From Clostridiales bacterium (GTDB lineage Bacteria; Bacillota; Clostridia; Lachnospirales; WQUN01), in NCBI GenBank assembly GCA_031269465.1, contig JAISZB010000388.1:1-33058 (forward strand): a stretch of DNA of 33,058 nt, written 5' to 3'. The notes beneath the pieces are model-generated. The model saw only the letters and a list, made by a program, of their open reading frames with translations, was not told the origin of the DNA and searched no databases. Position numbers and translations under genes: made by a program. Below are positions 9,401 through 15,599 of the stretch, piece after piece. The stretch's first letter is position 1. Each line of letters starts with the position of its first letter.

Positions 9401-9599
9401 TGAGGAAGACTCCGAATTCGCCTCAAGAGAAGAGCCTGCCAATGATAATGGCTTCATTGAATCTAAATGCGCCGAGCGGAAAGAGCCTCCATCTGAGGCG
9501 ATCCAAAAAAGCAGCGGAGCAAAACGCGTTTCTGGCGCAAAGAGCGGAGAATACATATATCATTCGACTCCTATTCCAAAACGCGAAGACTTGAAGTAG
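6426..9599 (+). CDS. UvrD/PcrA-like superfamily 1 helicase with four tandem Tudor-like repeats
   Basis: About 1057 residues. Superfamily 1A helicase motifs: AHVGSGKTT (Walker A, near 33-40), LTFTNKAANEIKERA (Ia), VIDEFQDCNKAQ (DExx box, near 213), VGDPNQIIYTWRG (III), LPLNYRSS (IV), MTLHTSKGLEFKSVF (V) and FFVGITRARD (VI, near 565). After the helicase core come four copies of a roughly 45-residue unit at about 636, 705, 769 and 844, each shaped like VRHRKYGVG...VFFEGFGEI.FLKGLG.LED. They resemble the single C-terminal Tudor-like domain of UvrD/PcrA, which contacts RNA polymerase. A low-complexity polar tail of about 180 residues follows. AAAGG at 6416-6420 favours the ATG at 6426 (or 6429) over the GTG at 6420. 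The reading frame starts inside the preceding helicase gene (20-bp overlap), implying coupled translation. Helicase identity is certain; the role with its partner is inference. Confidence 0.9.
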   Translation: MMRRKDELLANLNEHQLRAVTDSSKACLVNAHVGSGKTTVLISKVFYMHEHENIPFSDMAVLTFTNKAANEIKERALAWDPGVPDSEMRYFGNFHSVSLKLLKNDLPVENLGYAKDFTVIDAGEEVEMATRLMEAGKLSIKFDKKLRKRIDSAIQGKPLFGTMKRSDDIMTLIHLLQQERLAQNRMNFDDLILNATQLLKTSKHTPRFIVIDEFQDCNKAQLDFIRSLAGEETKIFAVGDPNQIIYTWRGSSPSIFEDFKHEFSACELSLPLNYRSSGTILEAARCFLNKDSMLNGIREQGSLISVKNHYDPFSEAHHICDAIAEFVPAKGDYKDIGIFYRVKNQSKLLENVLSTRGIPYDVSQSRDISDEPVLAWIIRLLKFSSNARDIDSALFALAHSEYGACLSKLEAKELIRGEGESCELYEKMLHFKEWCDESGSFSSLYDYFNLDYAINPTSTSFEEDKKILKKFFDNMGGYCESKGFGLLDGIKDFINSSAVYGMEFLAEGMDPSENSVKLMTLHTSKGLEFKSVFMIGNNDGLMPLRTKAPEGQDEERRLFFVGITRARDFLEVSFYTNPGNLHIESGPSRLVRMIPPRLCILEPEQENPVDLRVYRTELAKLSGGNSARSHALKKLRKVKHPKYGIGTLVLETEDDETVFFPGFGEIEFLKGFSELEDHVEETDFGLDEYMEDEDEEEERPAGRQVRHRKYGVGTIIREDEMEETVFFEGFGEIPFLKGLGDLEEVEDPGKPEKMAEDAAAPDSLALRRVRHRKYGVGIIIREDAAKEFVLFEEFGEISFLKGLGGLEDIADPEKPIDCLEYAAAEDPSSASEAQAPENPSARKVRHRKYGVGRVVSEDMAKETVVFEGFGEISFLKGLGGLEDLSAHESQKISNRSEAFGPCAEKASSNFNVLGKQPLSRAFDEPANNSHKARPSLPTAIPHLMPAKKTHAFKDPAYGSPGILPKIRPLPTPAKEAMQETSLDYFDISFDEPEEDSEFASREEPANDNGFIESKCAERKEPPSEAIQKSSGAKRVSGAKSGEYIYHSTPIPKREDLK

Positions 9600-10100
9600 T
9601 TCAAGCCAAAGCACTGTTCCAATCCCCTAAGCCATTTAGCTTTTCGTCGATAGAATACTCTCTAGCGGGCATGCTGATTCGCATATGAAATTTCCTATTT
9701 AGAGCTTGAATATACAGCGTGCGCGAAATGCCGATATCGGCATTTCGCACCGCTCAATGGCCAGTCAAGCTCCAAATGCTGCTTCAATAAGCAAATCAGC
9801 ATAACCAGAAATCAGAGCGATGCATTTTTGCGCGGCCGCACTTTCTTCATATGGAGTGGCAGAAAGACCGTCCTGTACCGCTTAGGGAAATCCGTTTAGC
9901 ATTTAGAGGCGAAACCGCCTCCCCGATCGGCGAATCGTCCCTTGCAGGCTGCGGAAAGCCGGGAATTGCTCCGCGCAACATTCGCAGGCGCTGCGAGCCT
10001 GATAAAGACGAAAAGTTCGCCTTTCGGCCGTTTAAAATTCCCGGCTGCCCGCTTGAATGGGGCGACAGTTTGTACATAAACTTCAACTCTTGCTTTCAAA
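9600..10100. other. Intergenic stretch with one repeat element
   Basis: Between the convergent helicase and AAA-nuclease genes. It contains a full repeat element at 9670-9803. The remaining GC-rich part (about 9850-10060) has open frames on both strands without ribosome binding sites or recognisable motifs. No convincing terminator with a T-tract was found. Confidence 0.5.
9670..9803. repeat. MITE-like repeat with central palindrome
   Basis: The ends ATGCTGATTCGCAT and GCAAATCAGCAT form the outer inverted repeat. Inside are AGAGCTTGAATATAC and GTCAAGCTCC-like arms and a perfect 26-bp palindrome at 9723-9748 centred on CCGATATCGG. Confidence 0.8.
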
Positions 10101-11729
10101 TCACCATTTGCTGTATTTTTCTATGGCGCAGGAATGAGTTTTCGTTTCCTTGTCATAATTTATTCCAACCAAAATGATGTCGCCAGTGTATTGCTGTATT
10201 TTCTCAGTGTAATTCTTTTCCTTTATTTGCTCAATGGCTCCTTTCGCCGTCTTGTCGCTTTTCAGCTCGACCAATAAAGCCGGCTTGTCAAAATGCATTG
10301 GTTTAGGCAAGTAAAGCAAATCTATATAGCCTTTTCCAGATGCCAGCTCCCTGAGCACTATATAATACTCATAGGCTGCGTAGTATGCAATTGATATGAC
10401 GCTGCACAAAGAATTCTCATCGTTGTATTTCAGCACAGAAGAATGATCGTTGTGCGCCTCCTGGATTGCGTTTTCGATTTTAGAGGGGTTCAAAGCCCAA
10501 GTGTCTCTCAAAAGCTGGTTGGATGCTTGAAGCAGCTTGGATACGCCAGCCCAATTCGCATCTTCCAAGGCGTTTTTAAATTCAGCCCGCAGCTCCCTGT
10601 TTGGTATTGCCGCCTCTGATTTCCTGGAGTCAAACGCCAGATAGCCTAAATGCACTAGAAGTGTTAGCACATCATCGGCCGATGAAAAAGAGGACATGTC
10701 ATTTTGGAACTTCTCGACATTTACCATTACGGGAACATCAGACAAAAGTTTCAGCACAGAGTCCTTCAGGCCGTCAAAATTCAAGCTGATTGGCATTTTC
10801 AGCTCATCATGAGTTTCGGTTTGATTCCAATAGTTTTTGAATGATTTTCTCGTGACCGACCTTACGACAGACAATGGACTGTAAATATGCAAGCCGTCAA
10901 AAACATAGCCGTCGTACCATTCCCGCGCCTGCTCAAAGCTCATTCCAGCCCTTTCGAAGAGGCCTTTCGCCTCGCTTTCTGTGAATCCGGCAAACTCAGC
11001 CAGATTGGCGGGATCAGACATTGAAAACTCATTGAACATGTTCAAGGCTGAATGCGTTCCATATTTTTTTATCGGCAGGATTCCAGTCATGTACGCCAAG
11101 CAAACATAGCTTCTGTCTTTGAAAAGATGCCTTAGAAAATCAAGATAAGTCTTCTGCCCCTCAATGTCATTCTTTAAGACCCTGAAAATGCAGTCCCATT
11201 CATCTATGAGGAAGACAAAGTCCGTGCCCGCGCTCAATTTGATGTTGTATAGGGTCTTGACCAAATCACCCTCATCCACCAAGTCAGGGACTGGAAAAGC
11301 CTTCTTCAAATCATTGAATATCGCGTTAATTATGTTGGCGACCATTTCTTGGGCGCCCTTGACCCTGACCATGCCATTGACGCCTGGAACGCTCAAGAAA
11401 TCCTGGATATTCAAATATATCACATTGTATTCGTTAAGATGCTCATCGAAAGAAGGATCATCGCTGACTCTCAATCCCTTGAACAGATTCCTTGTTTTGA
11501 ACTCCTTGCTGTAATAGGAGGCCGCCATGGTCACGGCCCAGGTTTTGCCGAATCTTCTGGGACGGCTCACGCACACAAATCCATCCGTTGTGTTGGCCAC
11601 CCCATTCAAATATGACAGCATGCCAGATTTGTCAACGTATATTTTAGCCCTAAGGGCTTTCTTGAAATTTTCAAGCGCCGAAAGGGGATTAAGGCATATT
11701 CTTTGCTCAACTGCGCCTTTCTGCTTCAC
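10101..11729 (-). CDS. AAA-ATPase-like protein with C-terminal PD-(D/E)XK nuclease-like domain
   Basis: About 542 residues. The N-terminal ATPase domain of the AAA-ATPase-like family (PF09820 type) opens with a segment like KIYVDKSGMLSYL. It has a Walker A variant SRPRRFGKT (about 58-63 from the chosen start) and Walker B FLIDEWD (about 173-179). The C-terminal domain fits the PD-(D/E)XK family usually fused to it (DUF1703/PDDEXK_9): GYIDLLYLP with a candidate Asp near 470, followed by LLVELKSDK giving the E-x-K pair near 488-490. These proteins are multicopy in gut and sediment anaerobes; their role is not established, and defence or mobile-element functions are only suggested. The start is set at the GTG at 11729 because GGAGGT lies five bases upstream; the frame is open further but without a ribosome binding site. 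A truncated paralogue lies upstream at 12686-13537. Confidence 0.85.
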   Translation of the reverse strand: MKQKGAVEQRICLNPLSALENFKKALRAKIYVDKSGMLSYLNGVANTTDGFVCVSRPRRFGKTWAVTMAASYYSKEFKTRNLFKGLRVSDDPSFDEHLNEYNVIYLNIQDFLSVPGVNGMVRVKGAQEMVANIINAIFNDLKKAFPVPDLVDEGDLVKTLYNIKLSAGTDFVFLIDEWDCIFRVLKNDIEGQKTYLDFLRHLFKDRSYVCLAYMTGILPIKKYGTHSALNMFNEFSMSDPANLAEFAGFTESEAKGLFERAGMSFEQAREWYDGYVFDGLHIYSPLSVVRSVTRKSFKNYWNQTETHDELKMPISLNFDGLKDSVLKLLSDVPVMVNVEKFQNDMSSFSSADDVLTLLVHLGYLAFDSRKSEAAIPNRELRAEFKNALEDANWAGVSKLLQASNQLLRDTWALNPSKIENAIQEAHNDHSSVLKYNDENSLCSVISIAYYAAYEYYIVLRELASGKGYIDLLYLPKPMHFDKPALLVELKSDKTAKGAIEQIKEKNYTEKIQQYTGDIILVGINYDKETKTHSCAIEKYSKW

Positions 11730-11794
11730 ATTGCACCTCCAACGCCTTAAAGGCAAAAAGGGGTCTTTTACTTCCTTTGCACCTTTCGATTTTA

Positions 11795-11865
11795 TAGAGT
11801 ATTAAAAGCTTGGATTGTTTATCATAAGAGCAAATAATATACTCTATTTAATTCCTATTGAGTAT
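11795..11865. promoter_or_regulatory. Possible operator: repeated TAGAGTAT motifs
   Basis: TAGAGTAT at 11795-11802 is repeated in inverted orientation as ATACTCTA at 11839-11846 and again directly as TTGAGTAT at 11858-11865, about 65-135 bp upstream of the AAA-nuclease start. On the minus strand CTCTATAAAAT offers a -10-like box, but no convincing -35 is spaced from it. A regulatory role is a guess from the symmetry. Confidence 0.25.
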
Positions 11866-12049
11866 GATAAAATAGATTGAGGTGACAAAACTACTTTTTA
11901 GCGTAAATAGGCACTTAAGAAAGGCTTGATTTAGGGGTTTGATTTTACGCAAAACGCCCAAAACAGGCTTTTGACACCCTAATCATAAAATAATTTGATA
12001 TTTAAAGAAGAGATTTTATGGATAAGTTTACTTTTATGAAGAACCAAGC

Positions 12050-12181
12050 AAAGATTTTTGGGTCTTTAAACTTAACCGGGTAAAATGTTAAATAAAGTAG
12101 TAAAATAAATCCCACGAAATCCACTTATAATGAAATCGATGCAGAGTTAACCCCGCTTAAGTTTAAAGACCCAAATCTTTT
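12050..12181. repeat. Small inverted-repeat element with GGGTCTTTAAACTTAA ends
   Basis: The left arm 12050-12075 (AAAGATTTTTGGGTCTTTAA...) is matched by the right arm 12157-12181 in reverse complement, apart from a two-base gap, with about 80 AT-rich bases between. The same terminal motif (TTTTTGGGTCTTTAAAC and, inverted, GTTTACAGACCCA) recurs at 23370-23598, so this is probably a second small mobile-element family or the ends of a deleted IS. Confidence 0.6.
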
Positions 12182-12685
12182 AAGGCAAATAAGATTCTTA
12201 AAGTTGAAATCCCTAACTTAAATGTAAGCGCATGATTAGTATCTCGCTACATGCAGATTCTGTCAAGCCCTCATATCTATTAAGGAAACCGCTGAGAGAG
12301 TCATCTGGACTCGCTTTCTACGCCGTCGCGTACATGGACAGCCTCGCGTCCGCCGACTGCCGGGGGCGGACGCGATCGCGGAGGAGGGGCGGATCGGCAA
12401 ATTTAACAGACATTTGCGACTAACCAACAAAACTCAGCTCATATCGATTCTGTCTGACAATTTCATCCACCTTCTCAGAATTGCCGCTTCCAGGCTGGCC
12501 GGGGAAGCGGCGAAGACGGTTCGGCAAATGTCGAAGGAAACGGTTGCATGGGATCCAGGACAACCAGGCCGCGAGCGCAAAAATCCGCATCAAAAATTGT
12601 AATTAAGGAAATGTAATTTTGATATAAGCGTTAAATTTTATTCCTTTTATTTCTTTTATTCCTTGTTATAAATTTTTTAAGTAAA

Positions 12686-13537
12686 TTATCCATATCTTTG
12701 TCTGCAATAATTCAATGGATAATCAGGCATCAAAATCGCTATCATGCTATCAGAGTCAAGCCCGGCCGCGTCGCAAAGCTCATCCACCTCGCCCTTTGTC
12801 AGCCCGTAGTCGGCAGTGTAAGCTTTATCCCTAAAAACATCGTAAGTCTGCGGGTTGTTGAGCCCGCTCAACATGCCTTCGGGCGATACTCGCATCACTC
12901 CTGTGAGGAGTCCCTTCTCCAGGCACATGTTTCCCTTCATGGCGGCTGACAGCACCTGAGTCAGGCAGTCCCTAACCTCCGTGTACTCCTCAGTGTTGAT
13001 GATATCTATAAGCAACTTGTCATACTCGTCAATAAGCACGTATGAAGTCTTTCCTGTTACGGCGTGCGCCATCTTAGTGAGGTTTTTAATGGCGTCGGTG
13101 GTGAATTTCCCTTCAGGGCGGTATTCATTGTACAGATCTAAATAGTATTGGGGACACTTAGGATCTGATGCGTATATGGATGAATATTCATTCACCATAA
13201 GCTGTATCTGCCTCTTGTATTGATTCACATTAAGCCCCTTGAAGTCAAAGAGGAATGCAGGGCTTCCATGCGCCTTTTCCCAGACGGGGCTTTGGCGTAT
13301 CATCAAATTTTCAAACAGAGGGCGATAATCCTCGCTGTCAGTCAAAAAACAGTAGAGCATCATCATGTTCATGCTTTTGCCCAGACGCCTTGGACGCGCT
13401 ATAATCTGCACGTCTTGCGCGTTCCTTAAGAAATGCTCAATAAATATGCTCTTATCTACAAAAAGCCTTCCATTCCTAATGGTCTTCGGAAAATTTGACG
13501 TTGTCAACTCAATCTCATTCCAATCTCCAATGAACAC
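12686..13537 (-). CDS. Truncated AAA-ATPase-like protein (nuclease half missing)
   Basis: 283 residues of the same AAA-ATPase-like family as the protein at 10101-11729. Visible: RLFVDKSIFIEHFL near the N-terminus, Walker A variant ARPRRLGKS (about 47-55), a long middle region, Walker B YVLIDEYDKLL (about 166-176), then LTGVMRVSPEGMLSGLNN, typical of the sensor region. Family members continue for another 200-300 residues into a PD-(D/E)XK domain. Here the frame ends shortly after DAAGLDSDSMIAIL, inside sequence (TCAATGGATAATCA at 12712-12725) matching the interior of the window's repeat family, so the gene appears cut by a repeat insertion or deletion. The start is a GTG preceded by AAAGGA at nine bases. 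It probably makes no complete enzyme, although the ATPase part is intact. Confidence 0.7.
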   Translation of the reverse strand: MFIGDWNEIELTTSNFPKTIRNGRLFVDKSIFIEHFLRNAQDVQIIARPRRLGKSMNMMMLYCFLTDSEDYRPLFENLMIRQSPVWEKAHGSPAFLFDFKGLNVNQYKRQIQLMVNEYSSIYASDPKCPQYYLDLYNEYRPEGKFTTDAIKNLTKMAHAVTGKTSYVLIDEYDKLLIDIINTEEYTEVRDCLTQVLSAAMKGNMCLEKGLLTGVMRVSPEGMLSGLNNPQTYDVFRDKAYTADYGLTKGEVDELCDAAGLDSDSMIAILMPDYPLNYCRQRYG

Positions 13538-14007
13538 TTCTATACATCCTTTCTAATTGGCATTGCTGGCAAGAATATTGCGATTAGCTTTCAATTATCC
13601 ATTTCGGAGCTTGACTGTCCATTGATGGTGCGAAATGCCGATATAGGCATTTCGCACTACCTGTATAATCAAGCTTCAAAATAGTAACTTTCACATTCAT
13701 ATCAGTATAACTATCGTTGCAAGCTATTGAATCAACAACCATAAACATACTCTCTATCTCGATTGAACATGCTGAATAACGAAAATAGATCGGGGAACAG
13801 CCTGGCTGAAAGGGTGAGAGCAGATTCATAGAATTCAAATTTTACAAAGCTACTGGAAATAGTGAAGCCCTGGAAAGCAGAGCTTCTCCCAAACAGGCTG
13901 GCATCCACAGGAGCAACTCATGGAAGATCTTAGGAAAGTTTTCAGAATTCAAGCGTTTGACTGCACATCGGTATATGGAATAATAATAGCAATATCAAAT
14001 GCAATAG
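13538..14007. other. Gene-free stretch with one repeat element
   Basis: Holds the repeat at 13575-13709. The remainder has a short plus-strand frame starting MEDLRKVFRIQAFDC at 13921 that runs into the IS30 remnant; it has no recognisable family. No RNA gene was seen. Confidence 0.4.
13575..13709. repeat. MITE-like repeat with central palindrome
   Basis: GGAGCTTGACTGTCCATTGA, the palindrome core GTGCGAAATGCCGATATAGG with its inverted half, TGTATAATCAAGCTTC and the right end ATATCAGTATA are present. The left terminal repeat is diverged, so the left boundary is approximate. Confidence 0.65.
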
Positions 14008-14895
14008 ATGCCATATGGATGTTGTTCCTCCGAGAGACGCTGTAGCGGGGGCCACCAGACCCCAAGCCCGCCTCGCCGAAGCCCCCGACAATCTCCCCCA
14101 CAGCCGCGTCCACGGCACCGCTGCCGCGCCCGTCGAGCTTCACCGCGATCTGGTTGCGCGACGTCTTCTCGATTATCGTCAGAACTGCAGCCTTGTCCGA
14201 TTTCTTCCCTACGGCCGAGTAGATTTCCCAATATGGCCGAACTCATCGCAGGCATCTGCGGACTCCGGGCGCCCGTCTATGCGCATGCCCAGCATTCTCT
14301 TGCTTTGGCGCACTTTCTTGGGCTTGCGCCGGATCTTCAGCGGCAAATCAATGTTTTTAGTCGACATAAGTCCCAGACCTATGTATACCGCTTTTCATCA
14401 AATGTTTCCTTTTTTGGAGCTTGATTATCCATTGAAGCCTGTATAATCAAGCTCCAAAAAAGCAATTTTCTATGAAAAGCAGTATAGTTGTAGATCGTCT
14501 TGGCGCAAAGGTTGGGCTTCCTCTCTAGCTCCGGCTCCAGCTTCGCGCGCCCGCCACCGCGTCGGGCGACCACCCCTCCCCCGGCTTTTCCCCGGCGTAT
14601 TCGATGAAGTCCGCATTCGCCTATTTTCAGGCGTTTCAGCTGTTTTTGCTTACGCAGCCCCGCCCGTCTCGGCGAAATGCTCGAATCTCTCCGCTGAATC
14701 GCTGTTTAGCTGCCTCATTGTCCCGCGATTTATCTCGCGGTCCTCAGTGCCCTTGTCCAAGCCGATTTTCGCGGCGATGGCCAACACGCCGAACCCTTCC
14801 CCCAACAGCGCTTTGATCTGCCCGCGCTCGAACGGCGACAGGCGTTGAAATGTGCGGCCTTCTGTGGTACATTTGCATTGTTCCATAGGGAACAC
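14008..14895 (-). pseudogene. IS30-family transposase, frameshifted and interrupted by a repeat element
   Basis: The minus strand starts with a GTG/ATG near 14886-14895 and gives RTFQRLSPFERGQIKALL, the IS30 N-terminal helix-turn-helix. After frameshifts come GWSPDAVAG, then RARLEPELERKPNLCAKTIY. The frame then hits a 99-bp repeat element at 14386-14484. Beyond it the protein resumes as GLGLMSTKNIDLPLKIRRKP, RMLGMRIDGRPE, CDEFGHIG (family EFGHWEIDTV), then, in another frame, KSDKAAVLTIIEKTSRNQIA and GEIVGGFGEAG, after which similarity ends. The catalytic core is frameshifted and its end is lost. Flanking IS ends were not resolved; a TATGGAAAACGA-like motif near 14990 might be one. Identification is strong; the enzyme is dead. 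Confidence 0.85.
14384..14486. repeat. MITE-like repeat (short subtype) inserted in the IS30 transposase
   Basis: Element 14386-14484, ends TACCGCTTTTCAT and ATGAAAAGCAGTA, flanked by TA at 14384-14385 and 14485-14486. The inner arms TTTTTTGGAGCTTGATTAT and ATAATCAAGCTCCAAAAAA are complementary, with a short loop and no central palindrome. Removing it with one TA joins the codons to TIYNYIG, the expected IS30 reading. Confidence 0.9.
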
Positions 14896-15090
14896 CCATT
14901 TCGTTGATGGTTTGCAATCTCAATGATGCCGCGTCTCCCTATGGATTTTCAATGGCTGTTTCTGTTGCATATCATTTTACAATGAACCATCGGTATATGG
15001 AAAACGATCCTGCAAGTCAGGTCTTGACTTGCGCCTTGACCGTTAGTTGAATTTTTGTCTTATTTATTCACATGTATAAACCAGATTATC
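14896..15090. other. Flank of the IS30 remnant
   Basis: No gene. It probably contains the left end of the decayed IS30 element and a short unassigned stretch (AAGTCAGGTCTTGACTTGCGC, a small AAGTC/GACTT inverted repeat at about 15016-15032). Confidence 0.3.
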
Positions 15091-15317
15091 TATACTGATT
15101 TTCATAGATACCCCTATGACGCTACGCTTCACCGCCATGGATGAAAATATTAAGTCAATTGTGTGTTTGAGGCATGGACAAATATCTCCATAAAATGCAT
15201 TTTCGAACTAAATTACCTTTTGAGGCTTGATTTTACAGCGAGTGCGATTGATATCGGCATTTCGCGCCACTCAATGGATAATCAACAAAAAAAGAACATT
15301 TGATGAAAATCGGCATA
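15091..15317. repeat. MITE-like repeat, long subtype
   Basis: Left end TATACTGATTTTCAT and right end ATGAAAATCGGCATA. The first roughly 105 bases match the element at 32940-33058 (CACCGCCATGGATGAAAATA, GTGTGTTTGAGGCATGGACA); the remainder matches the standard 130-bp element with the CGATTGATATCGGCATTTCG core. The long form therefore looks like an extra module joined to the standard unit. Confidence 0.8.
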
Positions 15318-15387
15318 GAACAGCGGGATGTTATTTTATTAATCTATCACAGCTGGAAGAGCTATGCAACACCCTGCTGAATTGCGT

Positions 15388-15545
15388 TGGATATTTAGAG
15401 CCGCCCGTACAGCGAGTTCGAAATGCCGATATCAATCGCACCTAGAAAGTGGATAACAAAGCTCTAAAATAGGATCATTTGCCTGCAAATATACCGATTT
15501 TCATCAAATGTTCCTTTTTTTGTTGATTATCCATTGGAACCAGTG
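15388..15545. repeat. Two further truncated MITE-like copies, partly inverted
   Basis: 15390-15494 holds a copy whose core CGAAATGCCGATATCAATCG is the exact complement of the core at about 15245-15264, ending GCAAATATA. Immediately after it, 15495-15535 (ATACCGATTTTCATCAAATG...) is the reverse complement of the right end of the previous element at 15280-15317. The result is a nested, partly inverted cluster with several lost ends. Confidence 0.65.
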
Positions 15546-15599
15546 CCGATTCCTTTGCAAGCTCGCTGTAGTCCGCACTTTCTTTGAGCGGCTTTAGAA

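Larger units (their letters stand above)
11730..12685. other. AT-rich gene-free stretch with inverted repeats and a possible transposase scrap
   Basis: Contains three GAGTAT-type motifs upstream of the AAA-nuclease gene and a large inverted repeat at 12050-12181. A frame at 12414-12602 (start MRLTNKTQLISIL, ending PGRERKNPHQKL) looks protein-like and could be the end of a decayed transposase, but I cannot assign it to a family. No intact gene. Confidence 0.45.

Noticed and set aside
9851..10177. Open frames on both strands downstream of the UvrD-like gene
   Set aside because: No ribosome binding site, no recognisable motifs, and overlap with the end of the AAA-nuclease gene.
15088..15100. 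TATACT and TATAAT boxes in the MITEs as promoters
   Set aside because: They are part of the terminal and inner inverted repeats and lack a consistently spaced -35; outward promoter activity cannot be claimed from sequence alone.
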